Source: Diplosphaera chodatii
Taxonomy: Eukaryota; Chlorophyta; Trebouxiophyceae; Prasiolales; Stichococcaceae
Direction: 5' to 3'
NCBI GenBank assembly: GCA_032358165.1
Contig: JAALGY010000012.1
Location: 1,302,001-1,366,000 of the forward strand
Length of the DNA stretch: 64,000 bases
Below are positions 23,935 through 34,768 of this stretch, piece by piece (position 1 is the stretch's first letter; every line of letters starts with the position of its first letter). Under the pieces are notes generated by a model. That model was not told the DNA's origin. It did no database searches and was given only the letters and a program-made list of their open reading frames with translations. Position numbers and translations under genes: made by a program.

Positions 23935-26486
23935 CTACAGGCTTGCAGTGCCCTGCAGCGTCAGCACCCGCACTTCACCGTCCGAAGCTGAAGCAGCCAG
24001 CATGGGAGCCTCTGAAGCTGCAGCACCAGCAGGCGCCCAAGCCACAGACGTGACAAACTCCCGACGGACGACGGCGCCGTTGACTGTCATGCTGCCATCT
24101 GCAGGCTGCACTGGCAGGCTGCCCACAGGCCGCAGGGGCACGACTGCCTCGTCCTTGCCGCCAGAGAACACGGCAGCAGGGCCAGAAGCGGCTGCAGAGG
24201 ATGCGGCAGAGGCAGCAGGCGTCAGCTGCCAGGTGGCAAGCGGCGAGGGGCACGCCGTGTGGTAGATGTGCACAACCGCGTCCTCTGAGCCGCACGCCAG
24301 CAGGTGCCCGCTGCGGGGGAAGCCGCTGGCTGCCCCGTGCAGCACCGACAGGCCCACGAAGTTGCGCCGGTTGGTGTGGCCGGCCATGACCTGCTTTGGC
24401 GCCTCCAGAGTGCCATCTGCTGCACACAGGTCCCAGAAGGCGACGGTGCCGTCGGTGGCAGCAGTGGCAGCATCGCGGCCGCAGAAGCGGGCGTAGGACA
24501 CCGCGCCATCATGGAACTTCAGCGTCTGCCGTGGGGCCGTGCTGCAGCACCGAGCAATAGATGTCTCAGACGGTGATGCTGATTCAAAGACAGTTCAACA
24601 TTTGTGAAGCAGTGCTCAGAATACCAATCAACATTTGTGAAGCAGTGCTCAGGATACCAATCACAGGGCAGGTGTTAAGTGGCCAAAGCACCAATCACAG
24701 GGCAGGTGTTGGTGGCCAGAGCCCACAGGCAGCTGACACCCTCTGCAAAGCCTGCACTAGATGGCTCAGCAACACACCATGAACAGGTGCACACCTGTTG
24801 CGCAGGTCATACACATATGCGGCGCCATTGGAGCAGGCCACCAGCAGCGCATTGTCGTCCTCAGCGCAGAAGTCGACGCAGGTGACAGGACAGCCTCGTG
24901 CTGGGTTGATGGGTGCCGCCGCACGGCTGGCAAGCCCAGGCCCACTCCACAGCGCAGCCGTGCCATCATCAGAAGCAGATGCGCACAGGTTGCGGCGTGT
25001 TCGGGAGTGCGCAACGCTCCACACCCTGCAACACAACAGGACAGCATTTAAAGATGTGACATACGCGTACTGGTCATGTTTGAAAGGCTGCAGCAGCGTT
25101 TCCAACCAGGATCGCTGTGTTGCTAGGCGAAGAGGCATATGCATACCCTCCAGCCCACGCATATAGCACACACCTGCGACCGCCATGACCATCGACATCG
25201 GCCACATGATGCCCGGTGGTGAGGTCGATCTGCGTCACATCGCCGTCGTAGTCACCCACAGTGACGACGCCGGGCGCGCCATCAGGGCACCATGTGAGGC
25301 TGCTGAGCTTGGCAGGCATGCGGTGCGCTGAGATGGCCGCAGCTGGGCCACTGGAGCTCAGGCCACTGGCCAGGCTGTACAGGCGAACCTGTGCAATACC
25401 AAGACGAGTGACTTTCACTGCAAAGTCAAGCAGACCGCACCGGATGTCAAAACATATAAACATGAAGTGTGCTGCCACAGCCATGCACTGACTACATTGT
25501 GATAGTCAACTGTCAACTGTCAAGGGACTGAAGGACGAAACCGCTGCACTGCAAAAAACAACCAGCGCACCTGCTTGCGGATGCCAGCAGTGGCCAGATG
25601 CCAACCATCGCTGCTGAACTCCACCCCGCACACGATGTCCATGTGCTGCTGGCGCTGCGGCTGCGGCAGGTGTGGCCGCTGGAATGCCACCACCTGCTCA
25701 CGAAACGAGAGGTGGATGATACAAATTCAGCAGACAGGGACCAGAACATGGCAGCTGCAAAGGGCCGACAAAGGCAGAACGTGTCCGCTCATGGTGAAAG
25801 CAGTGTCCATTATCCTGTTCAGTGGTATGTAGCACGTGCAGGATCTCAGCGAGACTCACCTCCGTCAGAGTGGCTTGCTGCGCTGGGGTTGCGCTGCGGC
25901 TGCCCTCGTCGTGCATGAAGACCCCCGCCCCCTCGAGCGAGGCGACAAATGCCCGGTCTGTCGGGTGAGTACGCTGCCAGAGCGGCTGCTGCAGAGGGAC
26001 GGTGCCATCGAGCTGCTGCAGGGTGGACTGCTGCTGCCCAGGCACAACGAGCTGTGGCAGGACATGCGCTGACACGGTTGCGACGGTGACACCTCCAACA
26101 TCGCTGCCGCCTTTGCAGTCGCCATCTTCGCTGCCATCATCGCTGCTGATGGCAGCGTGCGGCGTGCTGGTGCTGCTGCGGCGGCCGGAGAGCACTTGCT
26201 GTGACGGCACCCAGCTGTCGAGGGCCGTCAGCTGGGTATAGGAGCCAGCCGCCCTGGCGAACCCAGTGCACTCCGATGGGACCAGCGCATCGTCGCCCGC
26301 GATGCCGCCGCTGTGCGACGAGGGCGCATCGCCCACCGCGTGCTGCAGGTGGCCGCAGCTGATCATGGAATAGTGATCTGGCTTACCGCTCACGCCGCCG
26401 CTGCCAAGGCGCTGCCGCTTCACCCGCTGGGCAACTGTTGCGTCACTGCACTCGGCCGAGGACGCGTCTCCTTCAAGACGAGCCAT
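23935..26486 (-). CDS. COP1/SPA-type WD40-repeat protein
   Basis: Minus-strand exons 26486-25860, 25693-25571, 25388-25174, 25025-24795 and 24541-23935 (TAG) join in phase to 600 residues from the first ATG in frame. The C-terminal 390 residues form a COP1-like propeller in the expected order: DIVCGVEFSSDGWHLATAG, LSSLTW, GDYDGDVTQIDL, GHGGRRVWSVAHS, SASDDGTAALW, AAYVYDLRN, AVSYARF, GHTNRRNFVGL and ACGSEDAVVHIYH. In plants and green algae these proteins are substrate receptors of CUL4-DDB1 or RING E3 ligases in light signalling, acting in the nucleus. The first 209 residues are Ser/Ala-rich and look disordered. The RING and coiled-coil of COP1, or the kinase-like domain of SPA, were not found, so the protein is either shortened or has unseen 5' exons (the frame stays open to 26711 without an ATG). 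COP1 and SPA cannot be told apart here. Confidence 0.8.
24595..24710. repeat. Two short direct duplications in a WD40-gene intron
   Basis: A 33-bp unit is repeated head to tail (24595-24627 and 24628-24660, one mismatch). Its end overlaps a second 20-bp word, ccaatcacagggcaggtgtt, at 24657-24676 and 24691-24710. Both lie inside intron 24542-24794. Confidence 0.9.
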
Positions 26487-27983
26487 TGGCACTCTTTGGC
26501 AGCTGCTGCTGGACACCTGGCTGCTGTGCACTGAGGCTGCTGAGGCTGCCGCCTGCGCTTCTAACGCTGGCTCACTTGGTGGTGACTTGCGTGCCAACTG
26601 GGCCTTCTGCTGAGCGCGGCTGGAGGCGTTGTGCTGCCAGTGGCACACGCTGCAATCGCTGCTGTCGCACCCGGCGCTGTGCTGCTGCCAAATGGGCTCG
26701 CAAGCCTGCAAGGTCCAGGGCTACGTCAGGCACGACAAGAGGGCAAGCAGATCGACAGGTGCATAGTGATCAAGAGCTTCAGTATCCGGCGCCATCCGTA
26801 TGACTGCGTGGGTCAGCGGTACTGTTGCGTTGCGCAGGCGCGGCCGCAGAGGGTGCGACCACGTCGACGCAAATATCTAAAGTGCTACGACGGCTGCACC
26901 GGCCTGCAACCTGCCCAGGCCACGCACGCTGCGGACGCGGCAGGGTGCCCATGCAACAGGCCCCATCGCAGCAACCAACACCAAACGTGCTCGTGCCCCA
27001 CAGAGTACAAGGTCGATCACTGCGCGGAACGTCGGCTACGTCACCGGGAGGCAACCGACCAGTCTCGGTCCGATAAACGGCGACGACGGCAGACCATGCC
27101 GACGGCATGTAGAACAAAACAGGCGCTTCGTCAAGGATGCTACAAGGCAAGTGCGTGGTTGGCCGGGCGACGAAAATGCCTCGACACAAGTGCCACAGCA
27201 CTGTGAGCACTTGCGAGCAGGTCAGACACTGCGCGCTCTGGCTCACCTGCCGAGAGTCAGCAAACATCGATTAGGGCTCCAGCTGCCTTGCAAGGCAGCT
27301 CGCCAGACGCCTCCCCGCGCGGGCGCTTTTGCACAGCTGCGCTACCGTGGCAGCACCCAGAGCGGCAAAATAGTTACGACGCCACGCCGCCGCCTGTGGC
27401 ACGCCGGTCAAGCTGTGCAGCCGCCGAAGAAACCCCAACTAGTGTGCGGATGCTTAGCGGAGCGGCTGCTGGGGTGCTGAACGAACAATCTGCAGCGTCG
27501 CAGACGTCTGGCAGTTGCCAGGTGTAGGTTGCAGTCGCAGCAGCTGCGTTGTGCAAGCCCGCCTTACGGTCCGCTAGTGAGGTTGTTTACGTCTCATGTC
27601 TGCACTGCGCGGTATTGTGTGACTGCATCTACTACAAGCCTTGAATATCCAGGCTTCTTCCGCCACGTCAAAGCCACGTCACGGCTGAAGATTTGCTCCA
27701 GGGCTTTCAATCCGCACAGCCGGCCACGACAGGACTGATCACCTCCAACAGCAGCCATCTCTGATTTGTACAGCCAGATGCAGACACCTGATCGTTGATG
27801 TCCATCCCCGGTGACACGGTCAAAGAGACGTGCAGCTGTCACACCGTATGTAAGGGCACACCTCCATACACTGGTACTTTAACAAATGCCTGCTGTGTCC
27901 GTCCGTCGCAGTGGCACACCCTGTTGCTGAAACCCCTCTGGATGGTGATGCACACACGGGACACAGCTATACACTTGGCACAC
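26487..27983. other. Region without supported gene
   Basis: About 1.5 kb between the first modelled exon of the WD40 gene and the stop of the next minus-strand gene. It should contain the WD40 promoter and possibly its missing 5' exons. I searched the minus strand for RING-type Cys pairs or a coiled coil and found none; only a Cys cluster just upstream of 26600 is notable. Confidence 0.4.
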
Positions 27984-29616
27984 TCATGCACGTTTGCCGG
28001 CAGCCGCTTCCAGCTGGAACATCAGGTCTCGCAGCCCAAGCGATGTCTTGTCGTCGAGGTCGCCAGTGTCCATGACCTGCAAGCGGATGGAGCGCAAAAC
28101 TTGAGAAGCTAGTCATATCATTGGGTGTTACGCCACGCATGGTATAGGGTGTTGGCAACTCACTGCACAGTCCTGCACATCATTATCAAGGGTACAGCAT
28201 TTGCTCACTGTTGTGAAATAGCTTGTGCATGGAAACGGTGCAGGTGGGGCACAAGCATGATGTAGCAGGCCGCACCAACATGCAGATGAGGGGTGCCTCC
28301 GCGAGCAGCATCGCAGTCTCACCCTTCGGCACCTGACGCCACAGGTGACGCGATCAAATGCAGCAGAATTCCAAGCTGTAATCAACGACGATGTTGCACA
28401 GGAGATTGCACCCCTACCTTGGCCAGCTGCAGTAGCGCCTTGGTCACCTCACGCTTCACGCCTGCGCACTTACATTGCCAATCGTGATGCGACGATGCGC
28501 AGGAGGTAGGGGATCGACATCATGGTTCTGGTGTGCATCTGCTGCAGCCTGATGTGTACGCTCACACCTGCAGTGCGCGGTGACATGCAGTGACACATGA
28601 TCCAGGGTGGGCCCCGCGCACCCTGGTCGTCCGAGTGCTCCAGCAGGTGCAGCAGTTTCGGGATGGCGTCGCCATCTATGGCGGCCGACGCGCCGCTCTC
28701 GGACAGATTGGCCAGCGCTGACAGGCGCTGCGCACCAGCCTGCAGCAACAGCATGGTATGCAGCGCCTTCTGACCCGCAGGTTCCCAACAATGGCGGTCA
28801 TGGCACGCATGCAGCAAAGGTAGCTGTGGCGTGATGGCAAATCACACAGTCGTTTGCTTGGCTGTCGACAGCTGCACACAGCAGAAGCGCACCCTCTGCA
28901 AGAAGGGCGATTCTGCGGTCAGCAGCTGCAGCGCAGACTGCACAGTGCCCACACCTGCGGTGCCGAGCTTGGCATGTCAGTATTGCATGCCAGTTGGATG
29001 AACTGCAAGTTGCAGACCGCATGGCAACTGACCTACGCTTGCAGACACTTTGCGCACCCATGTATGGCATGACGCGTACTGTCAGCACGATGATCATGCC
29101 GATGACGACGTACTTGACCACTTTTACCGCAGTGACCTCGCTGATGCCTGCGATGTACAGCTTGGCTGACTGCTGTGTGGCGCAATGATCACAGTCACGG
29201 AATCAGCATCCTGTTGCAGCTGACCACAAAGTTCTTGCAGAGAGGCTTCTGGACTGACCATGTTGTTGCTGCTGCTCAGCGGCCTGCCGCGCAGCTGTAG
29301 CAAAGCGCAGGTGCCCAACGCTTGGTGGCACCGCCGCCTGTCTGTACGCGCTGCTGCAACCCGTGTAGGTAGCTGCGGCTGCGTGGACGCTCCAGACTCC
29401 TGACATCCCTGACAGCTTGCGTATCCCAGATCCAGCAGAGCTGTGGGCAGCGCTGCAGTCTGCAGGTGCTGATGGCGCTGCGGCGCCTGCATCGCCCCGA
29501 GTTGCCAGACAAACTGCATCTGCGCGAGCTGCTGCTGGCAGAGCTGAGACGAACAGCCTGCTCCAGGGCTCTCCGGAACGAAACAGTCCCAGCATGGAGC
29601 CTGGCAGCCGCTGCAT
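27984..29616 (-). CDS. Organelle-targeted, membrane-anchored armadillo-like helical-repeat protein
   Basis: Seven minus-strand exons join in phase to 289 residues: 29616-29259, 29165-29058, 28954-28893, 28769-28622, 28461-28418, 28332-28276 and 28076-27984. Residues 1 to about 110 are rich in Ala, Ser and Arg with almost no acidic residues early on, as in a mitochondrial or plastid transit peptide. A single membrane helix follows (VVIGMIIVLTV). The rest is a run of short amphipathic helices (VQSALQLLTA, ALHTMLLLQAGAQRLSALAN, IPKLLHLLEH, KREVTKALLQLAK) typical of ARM/HEAT-like solenoids. The last exon is DDKTSLGLRDLMFQLEAAAG. Family membership is inferred from helix pattern, not from a diagnostic motif; no specific function can be assigned. 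Confidence 0.6.
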
Positions 29617-30831
29617 GGTGTTGTGCCAATTACTGGGTGTGCAAGCTGTTCACCCCCGGCACGTGTAGCTGTCAGTCATGTGAACTGGGGCAGGTTTCAG
29701 GCGGGAGCCGTCTGCGCATCTGCACTGTTGGCAGGTTTCGGAGTGTGGATGACAGGGATCACACCAGCAAACACCAGGTCGCCTGCCCTTGAGAGGCGAC
29801 ACCCATGCAGTGCACTCGTCGATATTGGTACAGCTGCTGATATGCATGCGCGGATGCATTCTGAGCCACTTGCCCAGTACAGTGGTGCTGGCACCTGATT
29901 GTCCGGGCAGAATCTCTCTATTTCCAAGAAACCAGCAGGACTGTACTGGCTGTCTCATGCATGCCAGGGGTCGAGCTGCTGAGAGGGCCAAATGTTAGCA
30001 GATGCTTACATGTTGTAGCCAAAGAGGGGAGGGTGCAGCTGGGGCTGCGTGCAGATGTCACCCGCTGTTGTGCCGCTATCAGTTGAGGTTACATGGTGCC
30101 TGTGACGCCACGGACATGTTACTGCAAGTCATTTGGGTATCACGGGCAGCTGATAACGAGCCAGTCCTACATATACGGTGTTCAGTCCTACAAGCCCAGA
30201 TGCCTGTAATCTATACATCAGGAATAGGCACTTCACATGTGCAGCCCCCGGAAACACCCCCATAGAGCAATGCAGCACCAAATGCAAGGCATGACGAACA
30301 ATATGCAAGCAATGGTTGTGTGTTAAGGGTCTATCTGCGGCAGCAAGAGGCTGAGGCCCTAGCTAGCTCATGCCTGCGCAGTAGCAGCGGCTCTCTATGA
30401 AACCACTTGCTGTATGAAATCAGGAGCAGAAATCATGCCTGCCTAGGCTATGAATGCGCTCTCGTCCCCTCAAGTGCCAACCCACCCCTCCCTCTATCGC
30501 AGGTTCATCGGACCCACTGCTTTCCAGCCGCAGCCGCTGTGCGGCCTGAACAACTTTTGCCTTCGTGCCCTTGCAATGATTGGCTGAGCAGCAGCCGGCG
30601 CTGCCTCACATAGGGTAACTGATGAAAGCAGTAGCAATGCTGATATGAAATGACGTGCTGCAAGTCGACCTCTGCCGCCATCACATCGGCGTCACCGGCA
30701 TACTGCACGCCTGCAGGTGGTCCGGGGTCATGTCCTGCAAGGACAGCACGCACTATGCAGTGAGGTGCACTGTGTGCTGCAAGTTGCACTCCGGCAACCC
30801 TACACGGAAGGGTGCAAGCTTGAGGCAGGGG
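29617..30831. other. Intergenic region between two minus-strand genes
   Basis: Contains the promoter side of the helical-repeat gene and the 3' side of the Cys-rich gene. Short open frames on both strands lack splice-consistent continuation, and no domain is recognisable. Confidence 0.45.
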
Positions 30832-32401
30832 TCAACCGTGACAGGGCACAGAAACGCGTCGTGCCACCTGGGGGATGGCCTGCTTCAGCTGCTGCTGGCT
30901 GTGGATGTGCGGGAGGTCGGGGCTCGCGGGGTCCCAGGCCTCCGCCAGGCCAGACTCGCCGCTGCGGCTGCTCAGGCTGTCGCGGCCGATGCCATGTGCA
31001 TCCCGCATTGCGCTGGCATCCAGCCCAAGTCCTGAGGAAGCAACGGTTGCGGGCAGAGGTTGCGGCTGTCGTCTCGCTATGTACTTTTTGTAGGAGATGA
31101 ATAGGCCCACAAGCAAGTGCATGGGTGCTGGTGACGACGGGGTTTGTGGCATGCGGCGACTACCTGGCAGTTCAGGGTTGTAAGTGTAGCCCACGGCTGG
31201 GGCGTGACCTGCAGGCGCCTGCAGCCGCAGGTGCCACCCGCGCGTGGAGAATGCCCAGCGGTGCACCGTCGTCAGGACGCCGATGACATCGTATACGAGC
31301 TGCAAGCCCGCATCACCAAGCGGGTACCTACACCACAGCACGTAGCAGCAGATTTGACAGCTGCTGACAGCCAAAGTAGCACGTAAGTGGCTGTCGACCG
31401 CTATGTGTCAGGCTCCCACTTGGAATGTGCCGAGATGTGATTAAGGGCTCCCATCGCCTCATGCAATGGCAGCAAGCAGCACCCACCTAGCGGGGTCGGA
31501 TGTCTGAAAGGCGTTCTGGCACAGCGCGACCTCCAGGGGGCTCATGCCCGCCCAGTCGCACATCAGCAGCTTCTCCATGGCGCCCTCACACATAGCCTGC
31601 ACCATGCCAAGTCAGGACACTCGCGGCCCAAAGGTGCTCACAAGCTGGCACCAGCTGGCTGCGAGTCTGCACCCAGTATATATCAGATGGCATCCGGCGG
31701 CAGTACGCTGGGCGAACGCAGAACATGAGCTGCTGCTGCGGCAGAATGGCATCGCCGCTGCACCTGCAGGGCGGCGAGCTGGGCGGCGTGTGTGCCATCC
31801 AGGCGCCCCGCAGCGAAAAGTGCCGGCAGGCGCGCCGTCTCGCTGGGCTCCGCCAGCTTGCGTGCATGGTCCTCCGCAATCTGCGACAACCGCGTGCGCT
31901 CCTGCACAGCACACGTAGCCGAGCCCTCATACCAGCCCGGCGTGTTGCTCCGTCACCTGCACTGCTCCAGCTGGTGTGCCGACCCCATCATGCGCCGCAC
32001 GCACCATGGACAGGGTGAACAGCATGTTGCGGTCCACCATGTCGCAGACGAAGCGGCGCGCGTCGAAGTGGCTGGTGCCGGGGTGCGCTGAAGTGATGGA
32101 CGCCCAGCGTACCAGCCGCTCCACCGGTGTTGGGTGACTGGGCAGCGGCGGCAGCCTGTTCGGCAGCATCACCCAACGTGTGTGGCACAATACACATGTG
32201 CAATGCGATCAGTGGCCGCCACATCCGCACTCGGTCTCTGTTCTATGTTATGCGACTGGCACCGCACCCCATCAGCACGTAGTCCTTGCCATGGCCGACG
32301 CCGCAGCAGCTGCACAGGAACACTGCCGTCGTGCAGTGTCCACAGTGGAAGTCGGCGTGCTCCAGCGGCGGGAACACGATCTGGCTGCCGCTCACCACCA
32401 T
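30832..32401 (-). CDS. Unrecognised protein with N-terminal Cys cluster
   Basis: Minus-strand exons 32401-32268, 32155-32005, 31901-31764, 31596-31487 and 31327-30832 join in phase to 342 residues. The start is the first ATG of the exon; the frame is open further upstream, so it could be extended. Near the N-terminus is HCGHCTTAVFLCSCC, two Cys pairs spaced like a small zinc-binding ribbon, followed by GHGKDYVLMG. The middle is helical (RFVCDMVDRNMLFTLSM, LSQIAEDHARKLAE, MEKLLMCDWAGMSPLEVALC). A segment GLQLVYDVIGVLTTVHRWAF could be a membrane or buried helix. The last 130 residues (Ser/Pro/Gln-rich) look disordered; part of this may be an unrecognised intron (donor-like sites near the GYTYNPELPG segment). 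I do not recognise the family. Confidence 0.6.
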
Positions 32402-33158
32402 CCTGCTCCCCGGGCTGGGACGGTTCGCACCAGGAGCAGGCCGGCAATGCAGCGTCGCACACCCTGTGCCAGCACTCTATGATAGGATCAGCTCAATCCA
32501 CTCAAATCTTGGTGTGGTGATCTTGCGAGTGGTCCCCGACGCGGTGGCCCTCGGGCTGCAGAGGCTAGCTTACACCCAACTACAATACTGAGGTGCAGGG
32601 CAGAAAAGCGGTGCGATCAGGGTGCCTATCTGCGTCAAACTACTCTACGTAAGCCGTGCTGACGAAACGACGCGCACACGAGATTGGGGGTGTGTAGGCT
32701 TGCATGCGCAACGGCAATAAGAACTTGTCGGTTGGCCAGGTCTCGGAGGTTGTAGAGTCCCTGCTGAGATCTGGCCATCCAGATCTCCAGTTGCTCTTAC
32801 TGAGTTTGCTCCCGAATTGCTGCTGGGATTGCCTGTTTGATTGTGAAATCTCTGCTTCGCATGCAGTCTGCATACCTACCAAGGCCAGTTCGCGTCGCGC
32901 TGTGCACCTCGCCCACTTCGATCATGCATGCTGTGACATGCTCACTCGCAGACCACATGTGAATTGATCTGGCTTATATCACACTACTGCCGCTCTGCTG
33001 CTGACCGCTTGCACGTCTCAGCAGACGCAGACGCGCACAATTGCAAGACCTGCCGAACGAGTGTGCAATGCTCAATACGACCATGCGCAAGACGGTGCAC
33101 ATGCCGCAGCCGACCATGCCACAGGAACGCATACGATGGTGAGGACGACGCGACCCGT
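32402..33158. other. Divergent intergenic region
   Basis: 757 bp between the Cys-rich gene (-) and the GNAT gene (+). It probably holds both promoters. A short plus-strand open frame from 32704 has no splice-consistent partners and was not called. Confidence 0.45.
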
Positions 33159-34336
33159 ATGGTACCGACAGCTGTTCGTAACGAACACCTTGCAGTTATC
33201 GTGTCCTGTGTACCACATGTGGCTACAACAGCCTGCAGGCGACCATCTGCCCAGTCAAGTCCCAGCGTGCTGCAGCCCGTTCGGCAAGTCCAGCGCAGCG
33301 GCGCCTCGGCGAGGGGGGTGCGCACCTGCACTCGGCACGCTGCAGCTGTTGCAGCAGACTCGAACACCGCAGGCCCGCTGTTCCGCCAGGCCACCAGCAA
33401 TGACCTGCCATCCATCTTCGGCGCACTGCTGCGGGAACGGTGATTGCGCAGACAATATACTGGGGCTGCAACGCCATTGCTGCTCACACTTGTTTCTGAA
33501 TGCGGGCGAGAATGTTTGACATAGAATTTTGCAGTCAGGGCCAAGTGCGCACGCCTGTGCTCGCGCCTGCGAGCAGAACTCTGCACCCGTTGTAACAGTG
33601 CAAAGCGGTGCATGTGGCGCCCGCAGGATGAACCCCCTGAGCCTGAAGGCGGAGCGCTTTGTGGTGGCAGTGGGTGAGTCGGACGGTGCAGTCCAGGGCT
33701 TTGGGCAGCTGGCGCCACTGGGCGGCGGCCCCGATGCCGGGCCACGCTGGCTGGAGCTGCGCTCGCTCATAGTCGACCCAGACCACAGGTGCGAGCTACG
33801 CCGCAGTCGAGATGCAGCACTGTGCTCACAGGTTGATGGCAGCTTGGGAGCTCAGTCAACACTTGCCTGCTGAGGCTCAGCCACGAAGTGGCAACTCTGG
33901 TTGTCATGCTGCAGATGCATCCTGATGGTGCCGAGGTCTGCATGCAGGCACAGAGGCATTGGGCGACGGCTGCTGGCGGAACTCGTCCGCCGCGCGGAGG
34001 ATGCTGAGATATATCTCACCACCCTGGCCAGCACGACGCGCTTCTATGCTGCGGAGGGCTTCCAGACGCTGCAGCGTAGCGAAGTCCCCAGGTGCAGTGC
34101 TTGTCAAGCACACCTGCCCACCTGGTGTTGTTCAACATGTAATCGCGTTGCATGGTGGATTGCGTGTTGCTGTTGCACGCTGCTGGGTTGGACTGGTGCT
34201 TTTGCGCGTCTTCAACGCTGCTGCTTCATGTTGCAGGTCGCTGCTGTTCGAGGTCACGGCCGGCACCGTGGTGGCCCGCATTGCGGCTGGTCAGCGGCTG
34301 GTTGTGATGCGGCGGCGGCCTGGCAGCACCAGCTGA
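33159..34336 (+). CDS. GNAT-family N-acetyltransferase, probably organelle-targeted
   Basis: Exons 33159-33439, 33627-33788, 33948-34091 and 34237-34336 join in phase to 228 residues. After a leader of about 75 residues rich in Ser, Ala, Val and Arg (likely transit peptide), the GNAT fold appears in order: FRQATSNDLPSIFGALL (helix 1), the strand pair FVVAVGESDGAVQGFGQLAP, then the acetyl-CoA motif A, LRSLIVDPDHRHRGIGRRLL, with the diagnostic R-x-x-G-x-G/A type loop. AEIYLTTLASTTRFYAAEGF (motif B with Tyr) follows. Such enzymes move acetyl from acetyl-CoA to an amine or protein N-terminus; the substrate is not visible. All three introns are phase 2. The start at 33159 is the first ATG giving a leader; it is divergent from the neighbouring minus-strand gene. 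Confidence 0.85.
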
Positions 34337-34768
34337 TGGTGCACACGACCAGCGCACAGACACTGAAGTGGTCCACGTGAGCATTGGCCAGCATTGCGCG
34401 GATGGGATGCACTCGTGCAACAGCACATGTACTGATGGGTCCCAAGCAACCATCTGAGGGCTAGACGGCCGGGGGTCGTGCTCTTTGTACAGTTTTGTTG
34501 GAAGACCTACATGTCGGTGGTTGCTTGAGTGCACATTGTATGCAGGGCTTGTATTTGTCTCTGCTCGACATCTTGCTGGGCAGTTGTTCCTGTGGCATGC
34601 CAAGTTTAGGAAATCAGGCGCGGATTTTACCGCCGATTGTTTCTTGGGATGGACGAGGCCACCCATGAAAGATACCATGTCCTTGTGGCGCTCTGGACTG
34701 CTTATCTATTCCAAACACTCGCGACATCCTCAGGAGATGCACGCAAAGCGGGTCTGATACCTAGGATC
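34337..34768. other. Intergenic region between GNAT and secreted-protein genes
   Basis: 432 bp, same-strand neighbours. It contains the GNAT 3' UTR and the promoter of the next gene. No coding signal and no clear TGTAA motif near the GNAT stop. Confidence 0.45.

Noticed and set aside
26779..27267. Minus-strand 162-codon frame as the missing COP1 N-terminus
   Set aside because: It has no RING Cys/His spacing, coiled coil or kinase-like motif and no supported junction to the WD40 exons.
29417..29792. Plus-strand open frames of 83-108 codons opposite the helical-repeat gene
   Set aside because: They overlap its first exon on the other strand, have no splice partners and no recognisable domain.
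32704..32967. Plus-strand frame of 87 codons with a hydrophobic Leu run
   Set aside because: No start context, no splice-consistent continuation and no family resemblance; it lies in the divergent promoter region.
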